Source: Margaritifera margaritifera (Eukaryota; Mollusca; Bivalvia; Unionida; Margaritiferidae). From it: a DNA stretch of 64,000 nt. Where the stretch lies: contig JAQPZY010001186.1 of assembly GCA_029931535.1 (NCBI GenBank), positions 1,220,001 through 1,284,000 on the forward strand, given 5' to 3'. Below are positions 1-12,477 of this stretch, piece after piece. Each line of letters starts with the position of its first letter. Position 1 is the first letter of the stretch. A model generated the notes under the pieces. It did no database searches. It was not told the DNA's origin and saw only the letters and a program-made list of their open reading frames with translations. The position numbers and the translations under genes were made by a program.

Positions 1-1389
1 TCAGTAATTGATTACAGACTTTTAATAATGATCGATTTAACATCCAGTACTCACAAATTCGTATAACAGTAAAGTTGGATTTGTTTCCTTTCTATTCAGG
101 GCTCTAAATTTACGCTAGCAAGCTAGCATTTTGCAACATACAATTCTGATGTTCCATTAAATTGCTAGCTGAAAAAAAAAATGAACTAGAAGTTTCTTGT
201 TAGTGATATTTTGTATTCAAAATGCAAAATATGCTAGCGGACATTGAAAATAGCATGATTTTTGCTTGTTAAAAATATTACAGCTATAAAAATGCTGCTA
301 GTACTGAAAAGTTCATTTTTAGCCCTGTTTTTAGGGTTACAATAGTTGATCCATTGCGAGCCAACACCAACAAACTAAAGCTTTATAGCTTGAATTACAC
401 ATGAAATGCTGGAGCCAAACTCATTGATATGTTTGCACTGATTAATTCCTAAAGATAGCAGTTTTAAATGTCACTTCAACAATAGCACATGGCTGTGTAA
501 AACCCTATGTTGATAGTACTCATACAAAGAGTCAGCACACGATAATTGCATGGTTCCAGAACACTATATCAGGAAGAAAAAAATTAAAGAAAAGAAAGAG
601 ATAGAAAAAAAAACTGTGTTTGAATAATACTTGAAAGTTTATTTATGGATGCATCACTGCAAATTATAAGGAACAATCCTCAGAATTGAGTGAAATATTT
701 CCTTGCATCTGCTTAAAAAAAACAAATCTACATCGATTCGCATGGCATTTTTTTCAATTCTGTGCCTATGTGATTAAAAACTGCATTACTACATCAATAA
801 AAATAAGTTCCAAAATTTAACAATAATTTAGGACCGTGACTTTTTACACATTTATCTCCTAATAATGCTTCAAATTGTGTATGTTATCAAATTAACGACT
901 GATTTAATTTGAAAATGAAGAGATTTTTATTTTCATTAATAGATTTCTGGCATGGATTGATACAATAAATATTGTTATGGGGGGAGTACTGTAGAATTGT
1001 AGTGGTCATATCCAATAGACCTCGGCTTGTAACATCTTTAAACAAAAGATTTTAATGAGTGCGAATTAACTATACGGATTTTGGTCTTTTATTTTGTTTG
1101 TTTCTGCATTCAAACATTTCATAGTATCTAATTCCAGGGGATTTAGCTAAGGGGGCAAACTTTTTACATGTACGTTGTACATTCTTGGTTAAGTTTGTGA
1201 GTTTAGCTTAGGATTTTTGCACCCAGTTTCTTCTATATCCATTAGGTTCCTCCACATCCTTGGCTGCCTCATGACATCTCCTTGGCCTGTGAAAGAATCT
1301 AGTATAAGCTGTGATAATTGCCTTGTATTTTATGGATGTTTTGGCCCTAAACTGAAGCTCAAGCTCATAACCACAAAATAAGATATATT
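1..1389. other. CWC22 intron, no feature seen
   Basis: This stretch lies upstream of the first visible CWC22 exon and is probably intron. It is A+T-rich with short homopolymer runs. I see no exon, RNA gene or clear repeat in it. Confidence 0.5.
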
Positions 1390-1978
1390 AAGGTAGCACT
1401 TAACAGTTTTTGGCTACTGTTGGTGTCAAGGATGGACCGTCTCGCCTCTGAAACCACCCACAATCAAAACAAAACTCTATTACCATCAAAATATATATAT
1501 TTTCAAACTCTTTGGAGAAATTCAGAAATTGAATTCATAAAAGATTGGTACGGCAAAGCTGATCCTTCTATGATTACCCCCTTTAGAGCCATACTAATCC
1601 CCGCAATGCTAAAAATCTCAACCCTTCAGAGAACCCGTACTAAACAAAATGTGAGATATTTCATATATAAGGCAGTGACAATTGTGTCCCAGATACTACT
1701 TTAATAAATAGGAAAATGGTGCATGAACAGACTAATTTCCAACAAAATCCTTTGAACACATAGGTAGAAGAAAATGCAATCAACTTAATCTCTGACTCGG
1801 CTATCACAATGTGTTTCTGCACTAAAATTGTTCCCTTGTGCATACAACATAAAATCATGCATTCCTGACACCACTGTAAATAACAAGTGAAAAACATAAA
1901 GGTGAAGTATGGATGCCTCTGCATTAATAATTAATTTACCCAATGATCAATTAGATAAAACCATTTAGTGCTACCATA
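1390..1978. mobile_element. Short inverted-repeat element, copy 1
   Basis: The left end reads aaggtagcacttaacag and the right end is an imperfect reverse complement (ccatttagtgctaccat). The interior shares long stretches with the element at 2664-3570 in the same orientation, including 'accgtctcgcctctgaaacc' against 'accctctcacttttgaaacc' and the 'gatatttcatatataaggca' block. The terminal inverted repeats and the lack of a meaningful long ORF suggest a non-autonomous DNA transposon. The 94-codon ORF at 1420-1704 lies wholly inside the repeat and is not a gene. Confidence 0.6.
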
Positions 1979-2663
1979 AGGAAAGTTAAAAAAAGTTTGT
2001 CATATCCTTTCTCTCCCTAGTATGTGATAATATGCTTTATTATGAATAATATGGCATTAATTTTTTCTGGTGGCATTGTCTGATACACAAGTCAGGAATT
2101 CATTTCATTACATTTGTATTACCAACCTATAGGAACTCTCAGCTGCATATAGCCATGAAAAACTGTGACAAAAGATTGTAAAACAAGGCAGAAAATATCA
2201 ATGTAGGCCACTGGATACAAAGTTTTTTATTAAACATAACAGATATAAAATATTTTATGATGTTTACAGGAATAACGATTTCCTAAGCCATTATACCTCA
2301 AATTTTTACCCAAAAAAGTAAAATATAATGCTTTTGCACTTTATAACCTTTGACCCTTGTTACCTTGAGATTAGTTTCCAATGGTAACACTGTAATATGA
2401 ATCTTAGACACCTAAAGTTTAACATTCATTACATATTTACCATTTCATTGCTAAGGTGAAATAGTGCACATACTGAAATCAAATTTTTGTATTGATCTAT
2501 ACATCAGCAAGGGGTGGGGTCGTGTTTCATGAGGTTTCAGAGTTTTAATCATACTTTTAATGTAGGATGGTTTTAAATCAGGGATAAGAGTAATATAGTT
2601 CAATTTCAAGTATGAAGTTAAAGCTAAAGAAGTAAACTATAACAATTTATGTAGATGCTCATC

Positions 2664-3570
2664 AAGGTAGCACTAAACAGTTTTCAGGTATGGTTGAGGT
2701 CTAGGTTGGACCCTCTCACTTTTGAAACCACCCGTTATCAAAATAAAACTCCATTACTATCAACATTTGTACATTTTCAAACACTTCAGAGAATTTATTA
2801 ATTGTTTAATTAAAGCGATTGGCACAGCTAAGCTGGTCCTTCTATAATTACCCCCAACCCAACCCTCCAAGAGTCATACACACCCTCAGCAGTGGGGGCC
2901 CCAGGTGGCTGTGTGGTCTAAGGCGCTTGCCTTTACAGTTCACTCACACATCTCACCTCTTTCTGCATGAGTTTGAGTCTCAGCTCGACCAACATGGGTA
3001 TGTGAGGAAGTTTGCCAGTAGCTTCCCGTGGATTGGTGGTTTTTCATGTGTTCTTCCTAGATCAAATATACAGGCCGCCATGTATAGCATATCATGTGCT
3101 GAAAAATGGTGTTAAACCCCATAAAAGCAAACCGAATCTCAGCAGTGCTAAAAATCCCTAAAACTCATGATTTAGACAATACTAAGAAGCTATACTTCAA
3201 TAAAATGTTAGATATTTCATATATAAGGCAGTGACATTTGCATCCCTTATACTACTTTAATGAATAGAAAAATGGACCAATTTCCAACAAAATTACTTTA
3301 TGAAAATGTTCAAAAATTAGTTTTAAAAACTGGGGTAGGAGAAACAGGACAACTGCTCTTACACATTGTGTGCCACAATTAAATCTCAAATCCTGCCAGG
3401 ACAAATTTGTTTTACGCTAAAAATGTCTTCTTGTGCATAATTTATGAAATCATACATTCTTGACAACACTGTAAATAAGGAGGGAGAAACATGGAGATAA
3501 AAATATGGCTGCCTGTACAATCATAAATTTACCCAATGGCCAATTATATGAAACTGTGTAGTGCTACCTT
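2664..3570. mobile_element. Short inverted-repeat element, copy 2, split by a SINE
   Basis: The ends are aaggtagcactaaacag on the left and ctgtgtagtgctacctt on the right, reverse complements of each other apart from one base. This is the same family and orientation as 1390-1978. It is about 320 bp longer, mostly because a SINE has inserted at 2895-3137. Confidence 0.65.
2895..3137 (+). mobile_element. tRNA-headed SINE with target-site duplication
   Basis: A 243-bp insertion is flanked by a perfect 10-bp direct repeat, CTCAGCAGTG, at 2885-2894 and 3138-3147. Its head reads 'ggtggctgtgtggtctaagg', like an A box of a Leu/Ser-type tRNA, followed by a B-box-like 'gagtttgagtctcagctcg'. The body ends in 'ggtgttaaaccccataaaag' and an A/C-rich tail. 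A second copy of the family is at 46012-46255. It interrupts the older element at 2664-3570 and is therefore younger. Confidence 0.85.
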
Positions 3571-3762
3571 AAACTTGTCCATTATGGACATTTGTGCCTT
3601 ATATATATGTGAAATATGCTTGTTAACTTTCTTTAAGAGAAGGTCTCCTTAATATGAGAGGTGTCAGGTAAGGAAGGTTTTTCACTGTTTAATAGAGTAT
3701 ATTAATGTCTTTGACACATGGAATGCAGCTATGTTACTTACTTCATGTTCACTATATTGCAG

Positions 3763-3890
3763 GTTTTAAGTGCAGTAAGACTGAATGAGGAAGATACAAC
3801 GTCAGCTAGTAGAATTTTCATCAAAATCCTGTTTCAGGAGCTTTCAGAATACATGGGGCTGCCAAAACTAAATGAAAGACTGAAAGATCC
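3763..3890 (+). CDS. Pre-mRNA-splicing factor CWC22, exon (first in window)
   Basis: CWC22 is a spliceosome protein that escorts eIF4A3 to pre-mRNA, where it seeds exon-junction complexes; it acts in the nucleus. This exon encodes about 42 residues including [16 protein letters not shown] and [18 protein letters not shown], the conserved C-terminal half of the MA3 domain. It follows an acceptor (ttgcag at 3757-3762) and ends at gatcc|gtaagc, leaving two bases of a Pro codon that the next exon completes. The four visible exons (128 + 102 + 191 + 719 nt) total exactly 380 codons with no internal stop. The N-terminal MIF4G half must lie left of the window. Introns are 3-5 kb and full of repeats. 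The family call rests on clear similarity through the MA3 segment and on the downstream acidic/Ser and Arg/Ser-rich tail usual for metazoan CWC22. Confidence 0.93.
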
Positions 3891-3938
3891 GTAAGCCAGT
3901 ATATCAGTTTCCTTTTGTTTTGATCATAGCTGTATAGA

Positions 3939-4003
3939 GAATGTCTTAAACTCGTTTCCAGAATGTCTTAAACTCGTTTCCAGAATGTCTTAAACTCGTT
4001 TCC
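3939..4003. repeat. 22-bp tandem repeat, 3 copies
   Basis: Three near-perfect copies of gaatgtcttaaactcgtttcca begin 48 bp after the splice donor at 3891. Confidence 0.9.
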
Positions 4004-4082
4004 AGTATTTTACTCAACTAAAACTGAATCATATTCTATTAAAGGAAAAATTTCACTTAAGTTTTTTTTCTTCTAATTTTTC

Positions 4083-4270
4083 TTGTCAGCTTTACTGGTC
4101 ATAAGAAGAGCTTATGGGATGGTCCGTTGTCCGTCATCTGTCCATCCGTCAGTTAGCACAAGTTTGTTATCATTACTTGGGGTTCTCCGGGATGACGAAA
4201 TCCGCATAAAAGTACACATGCTTTTCATTTTTGGACACATGAAAATTCCAAACATTTTTTGTCTTTGAAA
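4083..4270. repeat. Interspersed-repeat relic
   Basis: The segment contains 'aagagcttatgggatggtcc' followed by repeated 'gtccgtcatctgtccatccgtcag'-like text. It resembles the start of the degenerate family annotated at 21799 and 35199 (…gtgagcttatgg… then …cgtcag…). The 61-codon ORF here is not a gene. Confidence 0.4.
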
Positions 4271-5625
4271 TTCTCTTTTATTTGATTAATTTCTACAAAA
4301 CGAGTATCAGTCATGTAGTTTGTGAGCTATCAAATAAAGTTCAAGCGATTGTAATGTGATTTGTTGAAGCCACTTAGATTAGATCTTAGCAGACAGGAAG
4401 ATTAAGACACCAGTTAATTGAATGTCAGTACCTAATGATCATTTTGATCAAAAGATAATTTCACGCACATGCAGTTTGACACCTTTGTTGATAAACATTA
4501 CTCAACACAGTTTTAATCCATCATATTATAAATCCTTATAAAATGTTTGGAGCACTTACATTTTATCGTATACCACATTTAGAAATATGGTATTGAGATT
4601 TTGGGACATATTTTGTTTGTCAGAGGAATACAAACTCCCATGTTAATCATCATAAACTCTGCTGTTTTTCTGTGTCATGTATAGATTTGAGTGATCATAC
4701 GTGTACTTTTCTGATGGCAACTTTACATAATTTATGTGGTACCAAGCAAAAGGCTGCAGAGGAGCATGATTCTTGTAAGACTGGCTGACAGAAATTAGTA
4801 GATGCATCTAGTTTTGATAAAGAAACCAGAATGCCAAAGAGACTGAGAGATTCGTGGAATGAATCAAATATGGAGCAGGACATTCCCATGGGCCAAAAAA
4901 TGAGAAAACAATGGAACATTATTAACTTGGTATCATGACTGTGGAAGAAAAATTGCAATGACAACCCAAGAAACACCAGGTCCAGAACTTAAGGATTTTG
5001 ATCCTAAACCTGCCTTGGATAAATTTGTTAAAGTTTCTTTAAGAAATAAGTGAATGTGGTATGCCATGTTGCTTAAAGATGAAATGAAAAAACAGTGAAT
5101 AGAATATGGTCATTTGTTTCTTCTTCCAGTGACTTGGACAATTTATTGATTTGAAATGAAATTAAGCTAATTAATTGAATTAATATAGGAAAGAAAGTGT
5201 AATCTCTTCCTTGATTCCTTCTAGCTGCACACAAAATTAAAGAATGTCAAGGTAAAGGTACTGAGAATTATTACAGTTGTAATCTCACAATCACAATTAT
5301 CACAGTTATCAACTGCCTTAGATTTTCATTCATTTATTATAATACTAATATTTTCACCATTAATGAGCATTAGCAGTTTGATGACATATATATTGGTGAC
5401 ACAACAATACACGTATAAATATTAATGTTCTGAATTATTGCATGGAAAAAGTATTGTTATTGGGACTCCTAGTTTTAGGGCTGGCACTGCAACTTTTTCC
5501 AAGGAAGGAGTCCTGGACTGCAACTTTCAAAATCTTGTGGAGAACCCAGATTACTCCTCCAAAGCTACTTGGAGGATTGCCATGAAACTTGATACACACG
5601 TTCATCCAGGGGTACAGTTGGTCTA
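4271..5625. other. CWC22 intron, no feature seen
   Basis: A+T-rich intronic sequence. Short ORFs on both strands show no recognisable domain or splice context. Confidence 0.45.
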
Positions 5626-6670
5626 AAATTAAAATAGTGCTGCTTGGACATCCAATATGGCCACCACAGCAACCAGCTTGAAAATCTTGCTATCACTACT
5701 TCTCCTGAATAGATTGTCATATCAGCATGGGGTTTTCACTGAAAGACTTTTGTGATGTCTAGTTGGTCCTCAATGAAAATGGTATAGATCTGAGATTCAA
5801 TATGACAGCTCTCTTGAAAATATTGTTATCGCTGCCTCTCCTGAATGGAAAGTCATATTGACAGGGGGTTTTCACCAGAAGACTTCTTATCAAGTCTAAT
5901 TGGTTGTAAATGAAAATGGTGCTGATCTGATCTCCAATATGGCCATCTTGAAAATCTTGTTATTGCTACATCTCCTGGATGGATGATCATATTGACATGG
6001 GGTTTTCACCAAGACTTATGATATCTAGTGTGTCCTAAATGAAAATGGTACCAATCTAACATCCAATATGACCACCATGGCAGCCATCTTGAAAATCTTA
6101 TTATCATTACTTGTGAATGGATGGTCATGTTGACATTGACTTCTTATCTTGAAAATTTTGTTATCGTTGCTCCACTTGAATGGATGGTCATAATGACATG
6201 CTGTTTTCACCAAAAGTCATGTTATGATGTTTAGTTTGTCCTGAATGATAAAGGTGCTGATCTTGCATCCAAGATGGCTGCCGTGGTAGCTGTCTTGAAA
6301 ATCTTGTTGGCCTAGAATATCAGAGATGGTTTCAGCACTCAGCAGTTACAAGGAACAAATGGTCTTATCATGGATTCCTGGAAATTCTTTTCAGCCAGTA
6401 CAGCGTTAGTCCCTTCGTGCAAGTTACAACCGATGATGACAGTGAAGCAGAGGTTGTATCTATATTAATGTCTAGTTGGTCCTAAATGAAAATGGTGCCA
6501 ATCTGACATCCAATATGTACACCACAGCAGCTAATTTAAAAATCTTGCTATCGCTGAAGAATAGCAGAGATGGTTTCAACACTCAGCAGTTAAAAGGAAG
6601 AAATGGTCTTATCTTGCATCCCTGGAAATTCATTTTGACTGGTAGAGTGTCAGTCCCATCGAGGGACTCT
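5626..6670. repeat. Degenerate modular repeat, about 125-bp modules
   Basis: Modules recur with the order 'catccaatatggccaccaca', 'gaaaatcttgctatcac', 'ctcctgaatgg…gtcat', 'ggggttttcacc', 'gtctagttggtcct'. Two longer blocks starting 'cagagatggtttca' near 6323 and 6564 are also near-duplicates. The 'caatatggccacca' element links it to the families at 21799 and 35199. No coding content is likely. Confidence 0.7.
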
Positions 6671-7048
6671 TGAGAGCTTTAAAAGAGTAATTTATTATTA
6701 TCCATGTTTTGGGGTAGTGGTTGTTGTTCCTTTGCAAATTTTTTTGAACGAAATGTGCACCAGAAATATGAATAAAGGTAGGGGGCTGCAGACAAGCATT
6801 TACATAAATAGTTTTTTTCTCTCACAAAAAATGCATTCAAATATTATAGGTCTGTTTCATCTCAGTCTTTAATATTAAAAAAGAAATGAAATTTTTCTCT
6901 TAAAAATAACACTTAACCACATGCGATGACTTTACAAGATCAATAAAAGAAATTACTTTTCTGATAGTTGCAGGAACTATTCAAATACTCTCTGATTACT
7001 TGCAGATATAATAAATTAGCTTTTATTTAAATAATTTCTCGATTTCAG

Positions 7049-7150
7049 AACATTACAAGAATACTTTGAAGGACTCCTGCCACGAGATGATCCAAGAAAG
7101 ACAAGATTTGCCATCAACTTTTTTACTACTATAGGCCTTGGTGGTTTGAC
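7049..7150 (+). CDS. CWC22, exon 2 of those visible
   Basis: A 102-nt exon between gatttcag (ends 7048) and ac|gtaagt (from 7151). It encodes [18 protein letters not shown] followed by [14 protein letters not shown], the strongest CWC22 signature in the window and the end of the MA3 domain. It starts by completing the Pro codon from 3763-3890 and leaves 'ac' to be completed by the first base of exon 12263-12453 (Thr). Confidence 0.95.
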
Positions 7151-7209
7151 GTAAGTTATTTTTCAATACTGGCTTCAGATCTGTGGTTAGATTAGTATGA
7201 TTAACTTTA

Positions 7210-8035
7210 CACTTCTCTGGCTCATATTCACTGATACACTTGTCTGGCTTATATTCACTGATATGCTTGTCTAGCTTATATTCACTGATATGTTTGTCAG
7301 GCTTATATTCACTAATACACTTGTCCAGCTTATATTCAATGATACACTTGTCTGGCTTATATTCACTGATATGCTTGTCTAGCTTATATTCACTGATATG
7401 TTTGTCAGGCTTATATTCACTAATACACTTGTCCAGCTTATATTCAATGATACACTTGTCTGGCTTTTATTCACTGATACACTTGTCTGGCTTATGTTTA
7501 CTGATAAGCTTGTCTGTCTTATTTCCACTGATACACTTGTCTGACTTGTATTCACTGATACACATGTCTGGCTATATTTACTGATATGCTTGTCTGGCTT
7601 GTAATCACATACGCTTGTCTGGCTCGTATTCACTGATACGCTTGTCTGGCTTACATTCATTGATATGTGTCTGGCTTACATTCATTGATATGTGTCTGGC
7701 TTATATCCACTGCCATGCTTGTAGGGCTTATATTCACTGATATGTTTGTCTGGCTTATATTGACTGATTCACTTGGCTGACTTATATCCACTGATACGCT
7801 TGTCTGACTTATATTCACTGATACACTTGTCTGGCTATATTTACTGATATGCTTGGCTTATATTCACTAATACACTGTCTGGCTTATATTCACTAATACA
7901 TTTTTCTGGCACATATTCACTGATATGCTTGTGTGGCTATATTCACTGATACACTGTCTGGTATATATTTACCAATACACTTGTCTGGCTTATATTCACT
8001 GATACACATGTCTGGCTATATTTACTGATATGCTT
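7210..8035. repeat. 27-bp minisatellite in CWC22 intron
   Basis: About 30 degenerate copies of cttgtctggcttatattcac plus tgatacn begin 60 bp after the donor of the previous exon. The 27-bp unit gives repetitive nine-codon ORFs on both strands, which explains the apparent Ser/Leu/Tyr-rich and Val/Ser-rich ORFs here. These are not genes. Confidence 0.9.
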
Positions 8036-8044
8036 GTGTATATC

Positions 8045-8061
8045 TCCCTCTCTCTCCCCCT

Positions 8062-8116
<55 letters not shown>
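8045..8116. repeat. (CT)n microsatellite
   Basis: Nearly uninterrupted CT dinucleotides from about 8066, preceded by an imperfect pyrimidine tract. Confidence 0.95.
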
Positions 8117-8119
<3 letters not shown>

Positions 8120-10064
8120 GAAACCCCACTATGACACGATGCTCTGGGTCCACAGATAACATCATGCTCTGTAATATGTCATGCAATAGAGCATGTACAG
8201 TTCAGTATGTATGCACGTGACTGTGTCATAGTCATCAAGATGTGCCTATATAAATTTTAAATCTTTAGAATTTTGTCTGTTAGGTTCCATATGAATCTGA
8301 ATACTGTATGTAATTTCTTTGACTACAGCATGAATAATTGTTAAAGACCAAACAGTTCTTTTTTTTATGGAAATGGATATGATTCACTGGTTGATTGATT
8401 GCATGATGATTGATTGACAACACAGCTAAGCCATGTGTATATGATCATGGCTTTTCCTTTTTTTGTTTTTATAAACCAGTGCCCAATAATTTCAACAACC
8501 TTAAGCTGTGAGATTGATATGATGATTAGCAATTACTTAATTAGGTAACTTAATTTTTAAAATTCTGGTGAGAAACTTCAGCCATCATTTTGTTTGAGTT
8601 TCATCGTGTATGTTGGTTGACTGAGCAAACAGCTGTTGGCTATTGCTTACCTTGGACTAAGCAACGATTGTACGCATTGAACACAAACACAAAGAAGACT
8701 GTATTTATTGTTGATGGTTCAGTAATAATTAGATTTACAATTATCAGCTTTTAAAGAGCTGACGCCTTATAAAAATAAGCGAAGATCAGTTTGCAGTTGA
8801 TGACTATTGATACAACTGAAATGAACATTGACAAATAGAAACTTGTAACATCTTTATTCACATAAAGAAAGAAGCAACAATAAGATATTTTTTTTCTTCA
8901 AGAATACAACATATCTTGCCAAATTATGAAATCAGATGGGGGTTTTTTCACACTCAAACTTTGTAGTACTTAAAGAAATTGTAAAATTATTGCAAAATTT
9001 CTGGAGTCACACCATGATTGTGGTGTATTCAAATTCACGTTGAAACTAATTATGTTATTGCAGACTTTCACTGTATATATATATATTATTTTTTTTTCTT
9101 TCTTTTTCTATTAGTTTCTATTCTAAATTATAAATATCTGCTAATGGTAAAATTAAAACAGAAGGCCAAATTAGTTTATAGTATAGTACCAATGTTAACG
9201 GACAATACAGCAATTTTTATGGAGGTGGCATCCAATGTAATCCGTCATAAACTTTGTTTCCACTAAATAACTTTTAAAAGACTTAATGAATTGATGTTAA
9301 AATAATGTAACAGAAAGAAAGTGAAACCAACAATGTAAGTAAAATCAACAAGCAATTTATTTCTAGACAATTGAAGTGAAAATTCAAATGACACTTACAG
9401 TAACATGAATTAAAATCCAAATAATCCAATAACCCTAAGTGTCCTAATCACAAATACTAAATATAGAATGTTCCGAATGAATTCCAGTAGCTTTGAATAT
9501 CCTGATGTTAGTAGTCTTGAATTTTCTAATATGCCTGAATGATGTAATCCAGAATATCTTTGAATAAATTAACGTAAATCCCAAAGTCAAGTATTAATCC
9601 AATATGAGAATGAGCACTTTTGGTAATTCCAATGAATATTTCAAATAAATAATTCCTCTCTCTGAATTTTCACAACACAACTAAAAACATTTGACTATTA
9701 AAATGTATCTTCATAGACTGACCATTTGAACAAGAATGAAATATTGTCCACTAAAATCTCTATATATAAACATAAGTCACACGACAGAATATTCTAGAAT
9801 GAGTAACTCTAATGGAAAATTTCCTCTGCGTACATGACTTTTCTCACACAAGCCATGGAAAACTCCAATCTAAGTACTAAATGCTATGTAAACAAGTCTG
9901 ACCTTGAACTCAATGCAGTAAATATGTTGTTTACAAAATGACTGAAGTACAACTTACCATGGACACATATTATAAATTCAATATACATAACAAAAGCAAA
10001 AATATTATAGGTCTTAATATTTAGAAAACCTAGGTTAAGTTTTATTTTCAGCTTTTTCCATCTA
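8117..10064. other. CWC22 intron; transposon-end-like text at 8117
   Basis: The text at 8117 (cagtgaaaccccactatgac) resembles the CAGT-starting termini of Tc1/mariner/pogo-type elements, but I could not find a matching opposite end. The remainder is A+T-rich intron without a recognisable feature. The 82-codon ORF at 9018-9266 has no supporting context. Confidence 0.35.
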
Positions 10065-10310
10065 AGTTTGAGTTTGATCCCTTGTTAGGGCTAGAAATTG
10101 TGGCCATGTACCACAGATTTTGTTTTCCTCCAATAACTTTTGGAGAACAGTATTGAATTGAACCATCTAAGTTTGAGTCATGACCCCTTGTTAGGGCTAG
10201 AAATTTTGGCCATGTACCACAAATTTTGTCTCCCCTCTCCCCCCCCCCCCCAAAAAAAAAAAAAAAATTTTTGGAGAACAGTATTGAATTGAACCACATT
10301 TGATACATAC
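10065..10310. repeat. Duplicated segment of about 95 bp with C/A homopolymer
   Basis: The segment beginning 'ccatctaagtttgag' occurs near 10068 and again near 10164. Both continue through 'cccttgttagggctagaaat', 'ggccatgtaccac' and 'ggagaacagtattgaattga'. The second copy carries a C run (about 10239-10251) joined to an A run (10252-10267). Confidence 0.85.
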
Positions 10311-10392
10311 CATAATAAAAATACATATATCGAGAGATTGACTGTCATCTTATTCTGTCAAAATTCAACATAGTTATGGTCTCTGTACAACT

Positions 10393-10517
10393 TAGATAAT
10401 TACCCTTGCATAGATAATTATCCTTGCATAGATAATTACCCTTGCATAAGATTATTACCCTTGCATAGATAATTACCCTTGCATAGATTATTACCCTTGC
10501 ATAGATAATTACCTTTG
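10393..10517. repeat. 18-bp tandem repeat, about 7 copies
   Basis: The unit is tagataattacccttgca with few substitutions and one single-base insertion. The 61-codon minus-strand ORF over it is a product of the repeat. Confidence 0.93.
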
Positions 10518-11001
10518 CATTTTGAATCATCTTTATCTTTGAGCTATATCATATTGTCAGGCATCCATGTCTTCTTGACGCACCTCTGTAGTTAAGAGCC
10601 TGTCAGGAGATATCTTTGCTTGCCAAGAGTCATCAATCCACTTTGTTTCACATCAACCCATGGCATACGTAGCTAGAGCAACAGTACTTTATATAATATG
10701 TGTGTGTTTATTATTTTCAGCCAGATGAACCAGTTAAAGTTAAAGTTTCAGCCTGTTAAAGATTGAAACTTATTTCTAACAAACAGCTTAACACCAGTTA
10801 ATTTTCTTTATTAGTATGGAATTTGTCAGTGATGGGAAAAAATACATTGATCATGTTCACATTTTGACCTAAATAAGTATTTAATAATCCTGACGCTAAA
10901 TTTAGCATCAGGAATATCTATATCTACCATCTGTCCCTACAGCCATTAATGCCACTGCTTATGTTGGATGAAAATATTTGAAGGTTGATTGACATCTTGT
11001 T

Positions 11002-11260
11002 CATGTGGTCCAAGAGGGGTATCATTCTTGTCTTTTTTCTGCCCAGGTGTCCATGGAATGGGGTCAAAGGTCAGATGTACAAAAATTTCAGTTACAGACA
11101 TTTTTGCATAATTTGTGATCAGGTTTCATATATGTGGTCCAAGAGGGGTATCATTCTTGTCTTTTTTCTGCCCAGGTGTCCATGGAATGGGGTCAAAGGT
11201 CAGATGTACAAAAATTTCAGTTACAGACATTTTTGCATAATTTGTGATCAGGTTTCATAT
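11002..11260. repeat. 129-bp direct tandem duplication
   Basis: Two copies of a 129-bp unit are almost identical. The unit begins atgtggtccaagaggggtat and ends gatcaggtttcatat. The 95-codon ORF at 10985-11272 merely reads through both copies. Confidence 0.95.
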
Positions 11261-11458
11261 ATGGAGTCATAGGAAGAACATACATTATGTACATGTTAGA
11301 TTGTGGGTTATGCCCCAGGGTCACTGTTGGGTGCGGGTTGGTGTCAGTAGTTGTGTATTTTAAAATAATGAGCCATCAAAGTTGCTGTAGTTACATTTTT
11401 GCAAAATGCTAAACTCGAGTTTGTTATAATAGGTTACATTATATATGAAACTTTGAGG

Positions 11459-12060
11459 TGTATGAAAATTGCTGTAAGTACTTGCTTATAAGTTTGGTCC
11501 AACTGCAAACAACAGATCTGCCATGACCTGATCTGCTGGCATTAGAAGTGTATGAAAATTGCTGTATGTACTTGCTTATAAGTTTGGTCCAACTGCAAAC
11601 AACAGACCTGCCATGACATGATGTGCTGGCATTAGAAGTGTATGAAAATTGCTATATGTACTTGCTTATAGGTTTGGTCCAACTGCAAACAACAGATCTG
11701 CCATGACCTGATCTGCTGGCATTAGAAGTGTATGAAAATTGCTGTATGTACTTGCTTATAAGTTTGGTCCAACTGCAAACAACAGACCTGCCATGACATG
11801 ATGTGCTGGCATTAGAAGTGTATGAAAATTGCTGTATGTACTTGCTTATAGGTTTGGTCCAACTGCAAACAACAGATCTGCCATGACCTGATCTGCTGGC
11901 ATTAGAAGTGTATGAAAATTGCTGTATGTACTTGCTTATAAGTTTGGCCCAACTGCAAACAACAGATCTGCCATGACCTGATCTGCTGGCATTAGAAGTG
12001 TATGAAAATTGCTGTATGTACTTGCTTATAAGTTTGGTCCAACTGCAAACAACATAGACT
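11459..12060. repeat. 90-bp minisatellite, 7 copies
   Basis: Units start gtgtatgaaaattgctgtat at 11459, 11549, 11639, 11729, 11819, 11909 and 11999. Each contains 'gtccaactgcaaacaacaga' and 'tgatctgctggcattagaag', half of the palindromic element seen at 12061-12235 and 12478-12598. Alternate units share diagnostic substitutions, which suggests duplication in two-unit blocks. Confidence 0.93.
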
Positions 12061-12235
12061 CTGATCTACCATTACACAATGTGCTGGCATATCAGGCTTC
12101 ATGTTGTTTGTTTTACTTATTACTCCAAACAAACTGCATAGACCCAGATCTGCCAGCACATTATGCGATGGCAGATCTGGGTATGTGCAGTTAGCAGTTG
12201 GATCTGACTTAAAAGCCAATATATATGGTACTGGT
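12061..12235. repeat. Palindromic repeat upstream of CWC22 exon 3
   Basis: Two imperfect palindromes with arms of the type 'aactgcaaac…catagac…gatctgcc' and their reverse complements, centred on '…cacattatgcg…'. The last one ends 28 bp before the exon acceptor. This is the same family as the palindrome just after the exon. Confidence 0.75.
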
Positions 12236-12262
12236 ATTTACTCTACATATTTTTCAACACAG

Positions 12263-12453
12263 TGATGATCTGAGGGATCACCTTAAGAATGTGTCCAAGA
12301 AGCTGATGCAGCAAAAAGAGGAAGAGGAGGAGGAGGAAGAAGAGTCTTCGTCATCTTCATCAGACGATGATAAGGAAGATGACAATGACACCATTGAAAG
12401 TCAAAACAGCTCATCTTCTGATGACTCAGAATCAGACTCTGATGACAGCTCAG
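12263..12453 (+). CDS. CWC22, exon 3 of those visible
   Basis: A 191-nt exon between acaacacag (ends 12262) and tcag|gtacaa (from 12454). It starts DDLRDHLKNVSKKLMQQK, the end of the conserved MA3 region. It then becomes low complexity: a Glu run (about 9), a Ser run (6), and an Asp/Ser-rich stretch. Acidic/Ser tracts like this commonly follow the folded core in CWC22 proteins. It leaves one base (g) for the next exon. Palindromic repeats of one family flank the exon on both sides. Confidence 0.93.
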
Positions 12454-12477
12454 GTACAAATTATTTACTGTATATAT

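Noticed and set aside
7240..7660. Ser/Leu/Tyr-rich + strand ORF and Val/Ser-rich minus ORF
   Set aside because: Both are translations of the 27-bp minisatellite inside a CWC22 intron. The unit length is a multiple of three, which keeps frames open by chance.
10985..11272. 95-codon ORF with an internal 43-residue repeat
   Set aside because: It reads through a 129-bp tandem duplication inside an intron. There is no start context, domain or splice support.
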